The notes below the pieces were generated by a model, which did not search any database, was not told the DNA's origin, and worked only from the letters and a program-made list of their open reading frames with translations. A stretch of DNA of 38,703 nt from the NCBI GenBank assembly GCA_024742275.1, contig JANSYS010000031.1, forward strand, positions 1-38,703, in the 5' to 3' direction. The DNA comes from Alphaproteobacteria bacterium. GTDB lineage: Bacteria > Pseudomonadota > Alphaproteobacteria > Thalassobaculales > Thalassobaculaceae. The number at the start of each line of letters is the position of its first letter. The stretch's first letter is position 1. This document shows positions 16,214 to 24,440 of this stretch, piece by piece. Made by a program: the position numbers and the translations under genes.

Positions 16214-17740
16214 ATGGTCCTGTTCACGAGTTCGGCCGGCGGCCTGATCGTCGAGATCGTCGCCGGCCGGCTGATTGCGCCCTATGTCGGGATGTCGCTC
16301 TATACCTGGACCGTAATCATCGCCGTCGTGCTGGCCGGCCTGTCCGTCGGCCATTGGATCGGCGGCCGGCTGGCCTCCGCCGCGGTGGATCGGCCCCTCG
16401 GCCTGCGGCGTCTCGCGATCTCTCTGGCTCTGGCCAGCGTCACGACGCTGCTCGCCCTGGTTGCCCTGAGCGACCTGTCCCTGGCGCTCGTCTCAAGCGG
16501 GCTCGGTCAGGTTACGGTGGTGATCGTTCTGACGACGGCCCTGTTCCTGCTGCCGAGCCTGTTCGTCGGGATCGTCGCGCCGATCGTGACCAAGCTCGCG
16601 GTCGACAGCGACCCCGGCCGCGTCGGTGCGGTTCTCGGCCGCATGTTCGCCGTCGGGACCGTCGGCAGCATCGCCGGGACCCTCCTGGCCGGCTTCGTCT
16701 TCATCTCGTGGATCGGATCGAGCGGGACCCTGATTTCGGTGGCCGGTGTCTATGCGCTGCTCGCCGCCCTCTGCGCGCTTCTCTCCGGTCGGCGGGGCGG
16801 GGCGGTTGTCGTCGTGGCCCTGGTCGCCTCGACCGGCGTGCTGGCGACGGTCGGCGGTGTCCGCGGCGCCTTCGCGTCCCGGTGTACGATGGAGAGCGAC
16901 TACTTCTGCATTCAGATCGACGATTTCGCCCCGGTCGTGGGCCGGCCGAGCGCGCTGATGGCGCTCGACAACCTGGTGCATTCGATCAACGACCGGGACG
17001 ACCCCAGCCTGCTCTTCAGCCCGTATATCCACTTCGTCGATGAATACGCTCGGCGGCGGTTTCCGCTGGACCGTCCGGACACACGGTTTCGGGCGTTCTT
17101 CATCGGCGGCGGCGGCTACACGCTGCCGCGAAGCTGGGCGGCAACCGTCGGCGGCGCCCGCATGACCGTGGCCGAGATCGATCCGGCGGTGACGCGGGCC
17201 GCTGCCGACCATATGTGGCTGAGCGCCGACGACCCGAAGATCGATATCGTCCACCGGGACGCCCGGGCACTGCTTCAGTCGCTGCCGCCCGAGCCTGCGT
17301 TCGACGTGATCTTCGGCGACGCGTTCCACGATATCTCGATCCCGTCGCACCTCGTCTCGCGGGAATTTCATGCCGAAGTCGCCCGTCGCCTGAAACCGGA
17401 CGGGTTCTACGTGGTGAACGCGGTCGACAGGCGCGCTGCGCCGAGATTCGTGGCGGCACTCGCGAACACCCTGGCTCTGGATTTCCCGGTGGTCGAAATC
17501 TGGGACGAGGTCACGCCCGGCGATGCCGGGGAGGATCTGCGGCGGACCTATCTGATCGTCGCCGGTTTCCGGCCGGCCGGCGGTCGCACCATGCCGTCAG
17601 CCTTCGGTCTCCGTCGGACGTGGCAGCAGATTCCGCGAGAGGATATCGGCGAGACCGAGATCGTTCTGACCGATGACTTCGCCCCGATTGAGAGACTGCT
17701 TTCGTCGGTTCTGGTCTCCGCAATCCCCGATCGCGACTGA
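16214..17740 (+). CDS. Membrane-embedded spermidine synthase-like (aminopropyltransferase-fold) protein
   Basis: The protein has about 508 residues. The first 215 are MFS-like with about seven hydrophobic helices and no full transporter. The C-terminal part is a Rossmann methyltransferase/spermidine-synthase fold with FIGGGGYTLPR, VAEIDPAVTRAA, DIVHRDARALL and DVIFGDAFHD. Such fused proteins are widespread but mostly uncharacterised, and polyamine synthesis cannot be assumed. The reading frame stays open upstream of the annotated ATG with no other ATG, GTG or TTG, so homology may extend slightly further upstream. It lies downstream of the sox genes on the same strand, and whether it is sulfur-related is unknown. 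Confidence 0.75.
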   Translation: MVLFTSSAGGLIVEIVAGRLIAPYVGMSLYTWTVIIAVVLAGLSVGHWIGGRLASAAVDRPLGLRRLAISLALASVTTLLALVALSDLSLALVSSGLGQVTVVIVLTTALFLLPSLFVGIVAPIVTKLAVDSDPGRVGAVLGRMFAVGTVGSIAGTLLAGFVFISWIGSSGTLISVAGVYALLAALCALLSGRRGGAVVVVALVASTGVLATVGGVRGAFASRCTMESDYFCIQIDDFAPVVGRPSALMALDNLVHSINDRDDPSLLFSPYIHFVDEYARRRFPLDRPDTRFRAFFIGGGGYTLPRSWAATVGGARMTVAEIDPAVTRAAADHMWLSADDPKIDIVHRDARALLQSLPPEPAFDVIFGDAFHDISIPSHLVSREFHAEVARRLKPDGFYVVNAVDRRAAPRFVAALANTLALDFPVVEIWDEVTPGDAGEDLRRTYLIVAGFRPAGGRTMPSAFGLRRTWQQIPREDIGETEIVLTDDFAPIERLLSSVLVSAIPDRD

Positions 17741-17971
17741 ACGAGCCGTTTCACGAGCCCTGTTGTTCTGCCCTCTGAGGACCACAGAATTTCCTGTTGC
17801 GGGGCACTACCCTCTTGTCTTGATGCAACCGGATGACCGGCGCTTTTTGAGTGTGAAAGCGGTTTTTGTTCGGAACTCGCGGTTCGGTGCAAGTATAAAA
17901 AAGTATGAAGTCGTTGATTTGGAAATTAAATATCTTTAAGCAGAAAAAAAACTATTTTTCCAGTGTGCATT

Positions 17972-18574
17972 TTACAAAAAACTCAAATCGGAATTCTCAT
18001 AAATTACAGTGCCGTTGTGCGCCGGAAGTCTACTCTTGATGCTCCAGCATTTTTTCGAGTCAGAGTGAGATAGAGTCGGATTGGCATCCCGGAAATCGCG
18101 CAGGTATTGCAAGAAATTGTTACATGCGGCGATTTCGCGGCGGAAGTCCGGGTCATCTTTGCGTTTTTCCATCAGCTCCCATACGTCGATCGCGTCTTGC
18201 AGGGTTTTGCCCGGGTTGGATCTGACCCACTCCATAAAGTCGGAATGGCAGACGAATCTCTTGCCGATGTTTTCTTTGAAAAACCGACGGAAGTTGGGGC
18301 CGAATGAAACCTCCTGCGTGAGGATCGTATGGGGCTCCAGAGCCTCTTTCGACCAATCGAAATCGGAATTTCGAGCTCGCGACGGGCGCGGCTTGCTTAA
18401 ATCCCCATCGAGCGCGCGTTCTACCCGCGACCGCAGGTCCGCTTTTCGACCGGCTTTTGGGATGCCGAGGCGATCGCAGAAGCGGTGCAACTCGACGACC
18501 GGCCAATACCAGCCCCTGAACTCCGCGCTGCTCCTGACCGCTTCAACCGGCGGCCGCTCTTTCATCTGTTTCAT
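17972..18574 (-). CDS. SAP-domain / DUF6434-like protein
   Basis: The 200-residue soluble protein has an N-terminal SAP-like helix-extension-helix motif (ELHRFCDRLGIPKAGRKADLR, residues 28-48, truncated here to its core), often a nucleic-acid-binding element. A region resembling DUF6434 follows, with RRFFKENIGKRFVCH and SNPGKTLQDAIDVW. No catalytic motif is visible. It stands alone on the minus strand in AT-richer DNA between the sox region and the nitrogen cluster and has codon use unlike its neighbours, pointing to acquired accessory DNA. Function is unknown, and a DNA-related role is only suggested by the SAP-like part. Confidence 0.7.
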   Translation of the reverse strand: MKQMKERPPVEAVRSSAEFRGWYWPVVELHRFCDRLGIPKAGRKADLRSRVERALDGDLSKPRPSRARNSDFDWSKEALEPHTILTQEVSFGPNFRRFFKENIGKRFVCHSDFMEWVRSNPGKTLQDAIDVWELMEKRKDDPDFRREIAACNNFLQYLRDFRDANPTLSHSDSKKCWSIKSRLPAHNGTVIYENSDLSFL

Positions 18575-18944
18575 TAGGACACCCGGATCAGCCGGCCTTG
18601 ACCGAACTTAGTGTCGTGAGACGGGCGGTCAATTCCAGGTCCCGCCCGCATGATAGAGGCGTGTCCGTCCTCTCGACTGACCCTTCACGTCCTCGGATCC
18701 TCACAACTCGATATGGTGGATGCCATCGCCTGAAGCTGGCCTCAGGTTCGACCGCCTGAGGCTCAGCGCGAGGTGAACGATGCCGAGCGCGACCGAGACT
18801 GCGATCGATCGTCAGGCGGCTCTGGTCCGGGTCAGGAAGTCGCGCATCATCGCCGATGCGGTCCCATCCATCTCCGCGATGAGTTTCGTGATCTCTCGCA
18901 TCGCCGCCGCGGACCCGCCGGCCTGCGATTGCATATTGGCGATC
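18575..18944. other. Non-coding or decayed DNA
   Basis: No intact gene is seen. On the minus strand a roughly 40-codon frame ends in SAMMRDFLTRTRAA and might be the tail of a decayed protein, but I could not recognise its family. It abuts the chemoreceptor fragment on the opposite strand. Confidence 0.35.
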
Positions 18945-19190
18945 TAGGCGGCGATCTCTGCCGCCGTGGAGGAGCAGAAGGCGGCCACCGGCGAGATCAC
19001 GCGAAACATGCAGGAGGCTTCACAGGGTACTCAGCAGGTTTCGGCAAGCATTGCTGCGGTCAAGGATGTGGCGGATCGAACCGCGATGACTGTTGACGAC
19101 GTTTCGGGTTCGGCACGGCGGACGAACGATGAAGCGGCAGCGATGAAGAGTGCCGTCGACGGCTTCATCAGCCGTGTTCAAGCTGCCTGA
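18945..19190 (+). pseudogene. Methyl-accepting chemotaxis protein, C-terminal scrap
   Basis: The frame encodes the end of the chemoreceptor signalling coiled coil: AAISAAVEEQKAATGEITRN, then QEASQGTQQVSASIAAV, ending FISRVQAA. An in-frame TAG lies at 18945-18947 just before it. The ligand-binding domain, membrane segments, HAMP domain and the central hairpin tip that binds CheA/CheW are all absent. About 75 residues remain of a protein normally longer than 500, so it is debris. Confidence 0.75.
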
Positions 19191-19206
19191 GTTCAAAGAA
19201 CGAAAT

Positions 19207-19245
19207 CCGACCATCTTGAATAGCGCCATGACTCAAGATGGTCGG
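19207..19245. terminator. Perfect 13-bp hairpin after the chemoreceptor remnant
   Basis: CCGACCATCTTGA (19207-19219) pairs perfectly with 19233-19245 around a 13-base loop. Neither side has a long T-run, although the minus-strand exit is T-rich (ATTTCGTTCTTTG). It was probably a terminator for the former chemoreceptor gene or a boundary element. Confidence 0.45.
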
Positions 19246-19344
19246 TGGATTGGAATATAAAACAATAAGATGGAGCGGATTCACACACGCGGACGCGATC
19301 AGAAGTAATCCCGTTACCAGACGATCCTCTTCAGAGAATTGGAC

Positions 19345-19371
19345 GAAGGAGCGGCGTGAAACCGCTCCTTC
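19345..19371 (+). terminator. Hairpin with T-rich tail
   Basis: GAAGGAGCGG (19345-19354) pairs perfectly with CCGCTCCTTC (19362-19371), with a 7-base loop, and is followed by TTTGTCTCC. The layout fits a weak intrinsic terminator on the plus strand. It lies 170 bases beyond the end of the minus-strand lyase gene, so it could also insulate that gene from plus-strand transcription. Confidence 0.5.
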
Positions 19372-19543
19372 TTTGTCTCCGTTGATCACGTGGCGGGCAG
19401 CGGGATCAATTTGAGCCCGCTATGCCGGCCAATCCTGGCACGATGCTTCTGAAGTGCCGGCTGGAACCGTTTGTTGGCGACGCCGGCGGCCCCCGGAAAT
19501 CGGGAGGCCCGTGTCGCTCGCGCGAAACCGAGGGTGCGCTCCG

Positions 19544-20788
19544 CTACGCCGCGCTCTCGCAAAGGACTTCTGCCGCGCTGCGGCCGACCAGGTCGCGATA
19601 CAGTTCCGGATCGGTATCCCCCTCGGTTGAGAAAAGCGCGATGCGGGAGCCTCGGTCAAGACCGAGGTTGGCGGCCAGTTGTTTGTCTTGCAGGGCCGCG
19701 ATCAAACCGGCCAGCCCGGCAACGGCGGACTCTCCGGCGACGACCGCTGGATCGCCCAACACCGGATTGGCGACAAGCTTCATGGCCTCGATCGCCGTAC
19801 GGTCCGGCAATGCGATGACCGCGTCCGTGAAGTCGGCAAGGATCTGCCAGGCGAGGGCCGAGACCTCGCCGCAGGCAAGGCCCGCCATGAGGGTGTCGAG
19901 GTCGCCGTCGACGGCCACCGGCTCGCCGGCAACGAGGCTGTCCAGCCAGCAGGCGGCCCGGTCGGGGTCGCAGAGCACGATGGCCGGACGATCATCCCCC
20001 CACCGGCGCACCGCATTCGCGGCGACCGCTGCGGCCATGCCGCCCACGCCGGTCTGCAGGAATACGTGCGTTGGCGGGTTCGCGAGGTCGGAAAACGCCT
20101 CGTCCGCCATCAACTCGTAGCCCTGCATCACATCCTTTGGGACGTCCATATAGCCCGGATAGGATGTGTCGGAGACGACGAACCATCCCTCTCGGTCGGC
20201 GGTCGCCTGGGCCTCGCGGACGCTGTCGTCGTAGTTGCCGGAACAGCGGCGCACCTCCGCTCCATAGGCTTCGATCGCCGCTTTCCGCCCTTCGGAAACG
20301 GTGGCATGGATGAAAATCACGCAGCGGCAGCCGAAGTTCCGGGCTCCCCAGGCCACCGACCGGCCATGATTGCCGTCGGTGGCGCAGCAGACGGTCGTCG
20401 CCGCGGCGATCTCGGGCACGGCGCGGCCGGTGATCTCCGACATCGTGACCTCTCGGTCGAGCGTCTCACCGGCAAGCCTTTGCAGCAGGCGGGCGACGGC
20501 ATAGGCGCCGCCGAGGGCCTTGAAGCTGCCCAGGCCGAACCGTGTGCTCTCGTCCTTCAGCGATATGTCGGCGACGCCCAGCTTGGCCGCCAGTCCGGGC
20601 AAGTGATGCTGCGTTGTCTTCGCATAGCCGGGCCAGCCGGCGATCGTCGCGTGTGCTGCGGCAAGCCCGACCGCGCTGACCACGGAGTCGTGAGTATCGG
20701 TCCAGCGTGGACGGTCGCCGCCTGGGCGCCGAACGGAGTAGGTGGCGCCGGAGCCGGTCAATGTCGGGGGAGTGAAAGCGTGGGTCAC
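19544..20788 (-). CDS. dpaL: Diaminopropionate ammonia-lyase (PLP enzyme)
   Basis: The protein is a fold-type II PLP enzyme that would convert 2,3-diaminopropionate to pyruvate and two ammonia. Visible features are KDESTRFGLGSFKALGGAYA, with the Schiff-base lysine at residue 90 from the chosen start, the substrate loop TDGNHGRSVAWGA, and the phosphate-binding glycine loop QTGVGGMAAAV. The GTG at 20788 gives 414 residues, close to the family's roughly 400. A GTG at 20836 would add 16 unconserved residues, and neither has a strong ribosome site. It lies downstream of the amidohydrolase on the same strand with a 292-base gap, so it may have its own promoter. It fits a nitrogen-scavenging role. 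Confidence 0.85.
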   Translation of the reverse strand: MTHAFTPPTLTGSGATYSVRRPGGDRPRWTDTHDSVVSAVGLAAAHATIAGWPGYAKTTQHHLPGLAAKLGVADISLKDESTRFGLGSFKALGGAYAVARLLQRLAGETLDREVTMSEITGRAVPEIAAATTVCCATDGNHGRSVAWGARNFGCRCVIFIHATVSEGRKAAIEAYGAEVRRCSGNYDDSVREAQATADREGWFVVSDTSYPGYMDVPKDVMQGYELMADEAFSDLANPPTHVFLQTGVGGMAAAVAANAVRRWGDDRPAIVLCDPDRAACWLDSLVAGEPVAVDGDLDTLMAGLACGEVSALAWQILADFTDAVIALPDRTAIEAMKLVANPVLGDPAVVAGESAVAGLAGLIAALQDKQLAANLGLDRGSRIALFSTEGDTDPELYRDLVGRSAAEVLCESAA

Positions 20789-21034
20789 GGTCGGTCCGAT
20801 ATCGGAGGGAGGGTGCCGGCACCCCAGGACAGGCACCGACGGGAAAGCGTATCAGATCGGCTCTTGATATCAGAACTTGACCTGCCGTTCTTCGATAGAT
20901 GCGCGTCCCCTGTCCGGTCTCGCCATGCGGCTTGCACCGGATGGTGTTTCGGGGCGGATTCGCGTGACGAGTTGGGCCGCAAGACCGACCGTGGCGATTC
21001 GGTCCGGCGGCTCCCGATCGGGCGGCCGATTGTG

Positions 21035-21069
21035 CGGTGACGCCGCCGGAGGATGATCGGGCGTCACCG
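21035..21069 (-). terminator. Hairpin just downstream of the amidohydrolase gene
   Basis: CGGTGACGCC (21035-21044) pairs perfectly with GGCGTCACCG (21060-21069) around a 15-base loop. It lies 12 bases after the stop of the minus-strand amidohydrolase gene. No T-run follows, so it is a factor-dependent terminator or an mRNA 3'-end stabiliser rather than a classic intrinsic terminator. Confidence 0.5.
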
Positions 21070-21080
21070 TGTGCGCGGCC

Positions 21081-22619
21081 TCAGACCGTCGAACTAGGCC
21101 GGTAGAACGGTTGGTGAGCCGACGGATCGTAGTAGTTGGCATAGAACGCCTGTACGTGCGGCAGCAACGCCTTCGATAGCCGGCGGCGCTCGACTTCGTC
21201 GTCGGACAATGCCGCGGACAACTCGTCGTGGAGCTGTTTCAGTGCGCCGTCCTTGTCGACCTTGGCGAACACGCCGTCGCGGTAGATGATCTCTCCGTCG
21301 CACATGACCAGACGCACGCCGTCGGTCTTGGCCCGCTGGATGACCGCGTCCAGCAGCGGCACTTCCCGGTCGAGGTAGGGGTAGGAGATCTGTCTCCAGT
21401 CGATCAGCGACAGGTCGGCGCCTTTGCCGACTTCGATCGTGCCCAGGGTCGTTCCGTACGGAGTGGTCTTCGCACCGCCAGACGTCGCCATGCGGAGCAC
21501 CTGGGCGGAAGTCGGGACCTGATCGTCCATGCCCGGAACCCGATGGGCGCGGAGAACCATACGCATTTCCTGCAGCATGTCCCGGTCGTCGTTGATCCCC
21601 GCCTCGTCAAGGCCGATGGCGGTGTTCACCCCCTTGATCTCCCAAACGTTGAGCGCGCCTAGGCCGGAGCGTAGGCGGAAGTTGGACGAGCAGTTGTGAC
21701 AGATGCACGTTCCGGTCTCGGCCACCCGGTCGATGTCGCTGGCGTTCAGCCAGACGCCGTGTCCGAGGGTCAGGCGGGGGCCCAGCATGTCGAAGCGGTC
21801 CAGATACTCGAGCGCCGTACAGTCGCCACGCCGCCGAGCGTACTCCTTCTGGTATGCGGTCTCGACGAGGTGCATGTGCATCGGTACGTCGAACTTCTTG
21901 GACGCGTCCGACAATGCGGTGAGAGCCGCGTCGGAACACCAATGCAGATTCGCCGGAGCCAGTTGAATCTTCGTGCGCGATTTGGCCTGGTGTTTGCCGT
22001 GCAGGTTCTCGAACATCGCCATCGAATCCTCGAGGCTCATCTTGAAGCGCTCGAACCAGCGCTTCATCGGGTCCTGCAGTTCCTTCGGAAGCGAGGCGAC
22101 GAAGTCCTCATCGGCCTGATAGACGAGCCGGTTCTGGTCGCGGAGCGCGAAGCAGTAGGAGACCCGCATGCCGATATCGTCATACGCCTTCAATACCTGT
22201 TCGGAGTAGCCCTCGACCTCCTTCAGTTCTCCGGGCATCCACCCGTGGATATGCTGCACCGTTGTGATTCCGGAAGAAATCATCTCGAACGCGGAATACA
22301 GCGTGTCGAGGTAGAGGTTCAGATTGCGGGCAACCATTCGGGTCACGAACCACAGTTCCAGCGGCATATCCGGCGATCCGAGTTGAACCGGCGTGAGTCC
22401 GACGTGGTGGTGGCCGTTCACAAAGCCAGGCAGCAGGATCTCATTGCCGCTGCCGACGACCGGCAGTGTCGGGTGTTTGGCCTTCAGGTCGGCGTAAGTG
22501 CCGACGGCGGTGATGATCCCGTTCTCCTGGATCACCGCGCCGTCGTCGATCTGCTCGATGGTGTGCCGGTCGAGCGTGCGCGTGATCATGGTGCGGCTGC
22601 GGATCAGGGATGTTGGCAT
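21081..22619 (-). CDS. Amidohydrolase-superfamily (cytosine deaminase/TrzA-like) metal hydrolase
   Basis: The 512-residue TIM-barrel hydrolase has the mononuclear-metal residues His70 and His72 (VNGHHHVGL), His248 and His250 (MHMHLVET), His287 (LGHGVWL) and Asp338 (GLDEAGI). This is the pattern of the deaminase/chlorohydrolase subgroup that acts on aminated heterocycles or related amides. Small flanking beta-strands at both ends give the usual composite domain. It is 57 bases downstream of the ABC ATPase gene on the same strand, so its substrate is probably what that transporter imports. Together with the diaminopropionate lyase this suggests stepwise release of ammonia, but the substrate is not identifiable. 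Confidence 0.85.
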   Translation of the reverse strand: MPTSLIRSRTMITRTLDRHTIEQIDDGAVIQENGIITAVGTYADLKAKHPTLPVVGSGNEILLPGFVNGHHHVGLTPVQLGSPDMPLELWFVTRMVARNLNLYLDTLYSAFEMISSGITTVQHIHGWMPGELKEVEGYSEQVLKAYDDIGMRVSYCFALRDQNRLVYQADEDFVASLPKELQDPMKRWFERFKMSLEDSMAMFENLHGKHQAKSRTKIQLAPANLHWCSDAALTALSDASKKFDVPMHMHLVETAYQKEYARRRGDCTALEYLDRFDMLGPRLTLGHGVWLNASDIDRVAETGTCICHNCSSNFRLRSGLGALNVWEIKGVNTAIGLDEAGINDDRDMLQEMRMVLRAHRVPGMDDQVPTSAQVLRMATSGGAKTTPYGTTLGTIEVGKGADLSLIDWRQISYPYLDREVPLLDAVIQRAKTDGVRLVMCDGEIIYRDGVFAKVDKDGALKQLHDELSAALSDDEVERRRLSKALLPHVQAFYANYYDPSAHQPFYRPSSTV

Positions 22620-22676
22620 GAGAGTCCTCCAACGGGCGAGCGGGGCGCCCCAATGACATGGAATTCCGGTGTGCGG

Positions 22677-23501
22677 TCAGCCGACTTCGAGAAGGCCTTC
22701 CTGTTCGGCGAAAGCGCGGTCGACCTCGTCCTTCAGCAGGGCCGTCAGTTGCCGCCGCAAGGCTTCGCTTTCCGGCGCGAAAGGATCGCGGGGGCGGGGC
22801 AGGTCGACGGGGACGATCTCCTTGATCCGTCCCGGACGTGCCGTGAACACGCAGACCCGATCCGCCAGTGCGATCGCCTCGTCGATGTGGTGGGTAACGA
22901 ACACGACGGACGCGGCGCTCTCCCGCCAGACGTCGAGCAGGAAGTCCTGCATCTTCTGCCGGGTCTGCACATCAAGTGCGGCGAAAGGCTCGTCCATAAG
23001 AAGCAAGCGCGGCCGCATGGCCAGGGCCCGTGCCACGGCCACGCGCTGACGCATGCCACCCGACAGCTCGTCCGGCCGTTTGGTGCCGACCTCGGCCAGC
23101 CCGACGCGCCGCAGGACCTGCTTTGCCGCGTCGCGCCGTTCCGGCTCGCTGTCGCCGCGGATCTGCAGCCCGAAACTCACGTTCTCCCAAACGCTGAGCC
23201 AGGGAAACAGGGAGGTTTCCTGAAAGATGAGACTACGGTCGGGCGAGGGAGCGGTGACGGGGTCGCCGAAATAGTCGACCACCCCAGCCGTTTGCTTCTC
23301 CAGGCCGGCCATCAGGTAGAGCAGCGTGCTCTTGCCGCAGCCCGACGGTCCGAGCAGCACGACGAATTCGCCTGGCTCCACGTCCAGATCGATACCCTTG
23401 AGGGCTTCGTGTGCGCGGGCCGTGCCCGCTGCCCAGATCTTTCCGACGCCGCGGCAGGAGACGGCCGGCCCGTCCGGGGCCGCTTTTGCTTCAGAGTCCA
23501 C
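22677..23501 (-). CDS. NitT/TauT-type ABC transporter ATP-binding protein
   Basis: The 274-residue ATPase resembles SsuB/TauB/NrtD. Walker A is GPSGCGKST, the Q-loop lies in LIFQETSLFPWLSV, the signature is LSGGMRQR, Walker B is LLLMDEPFAALD, and the switch histidine is in VTHHIDEA. It powers the permease encoded just upstream, with an 11-base gene overlap that implies coupled translation. Transporters of this class carry nitrate, sulfonates, pyrimidine precursors or similar small anions and heterocycles. Confidence 0.92.
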   Translation of the reverse strand: MDSEAKAAPDGPAVSCRGVGKIWAAGTARAHEALKGIDLDVEPGEFVVLLGPSGCGKSTLLYLMAGLEKQTAGVVDYFGDPVTAPSPDRSLIFQETSLFPWLSVWENVSFGLQIRGDSEPERRDAAKQVLRRVGLAEVGTKRPDELSGGMRQRVAVARALAMRPRLLLMDEPFAALDVQTRQKMQDFLLDVWRESAASVVFVTHHIDEAIALADRVCVFTARPGRIKEIVPVDLPRPRDPFAPESEALRRQLTALLKDEVDRAFAEQEGLLEVG

Positions 23502-24438
23502 GCAGTACCCCCGACGGGTCGTTGACCCAGTAGAGCACCCGCTTCTGCGTCATCCGCATAAGCCAGTCGGTGGTGAATCCGAGCAGACCGATCAGCGCGA
23601 TGCAGAAGAAGACGAGCGATGGGTTGAATGTGTTACGGGCCAGCATGATCACTTGGCCGAGGCCGTAGCCGACGCCGGTCGACTCGGCGATCAGCACCAC
23701 CATCCACGCACCGAACAGGTTGAGGCGCAGAATGACGAAAACGCCCGGCAGGATCGCCGGAATGATGACCCGGCGGTATATCTGATACTTGGTGGCGCCC
23801 ATGGTCCGGGCGACGTTGATCAGATTCCGGTTCACACCGTCGATATGATTGATGGTGGCGATTGTCATGTGGAAGAACAGCGCGATGACCACCATGAAGA
23901 TCGCCGGGGCGTTGCCGATCCCGAACAGGAAGATCGCCACCGGCAGCCAGGCGATCGGCGAGACCGGGGACAACAGTGTGATGGTCGGCAGCGTGAGCCG
24001 CTCGACGGCCACCCAGTACCGGATGGCGGTCCCGACGCTGAGCGCCAGGATCGAGGCGATCGATATGCCGACAAAGACCCGCATGGCGGAGGACAGGACG
24101 GTGATCATCACCGCTTGCCATGGCGAAGGGCCACTACTCTCAGAAACACCGATTTGCCAGCGCTGAGCGGTGTTGAAAAATTTGGCTTGGTCGGCGAAAT
24201 CGCCGAGGAAGACATGGGGTGGCGGCAGCAGCTTAGGGTCGGCGACACCCGCGACCCAGAGAATCTCCCAGATCAGCGCGAACGTTCCGACCGACAGCAA
24301 CGTCCAGCCGATTTGCGGGAGGATCTTGCGCAAACGCTCCAGGAATACCGGCGTGGGGCGGGCCGACGGGGGTGTGTTCCCGTCGGCCGCCGCGCCGTCC
24401 CGCCCGGCCGACTGGTCGGCATGGGTGGAGACGGACAT
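23491..24438 (-). CDS. NitT/TauT-type ABC transporter permease
   Basis: The 315-residue protein has a proline-rich cytoplasmic head and about six membrane helices (TauC/SsuC type). The EAA loop region around ARTMGATKYQIYRRVIIPAILP contacts the ATPase. It overlaps the ATPase gene by 11 bases and follows the binding-protein gene after 2 bases. The three genes form a complete importer with one homodimeric permease. Confidence 0.92.
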   Translation of the reverse strand: MSVSTHADQSAGRDGAAADGNTPPSARPTPVFLERLRKILPQIGWTLLSVGTFALIWEILWVAGVADPKLLPPPHVFLGDFADQAKFFNTAQRWQIGVSESSGPSPWQAVMITVLSSAMRVFVGISIASILALSVGTAIRYWVAVERLTLPTITLLSPVSPIAWLPVAIFLFGIGNAPAIFMVVIALFFHMTIATINHIDGVNRNLINVARTMGATKYQIYRRVIIPAILPGVFVILRLNLFGAWMVVLIAESTGVGYGLGQVIMLARNTFNPSLVFFCIALIGLLGFTTDWLMRMTQKRVLYWVNDPSGVLRGL

Positions 24439-24440
24439 GA

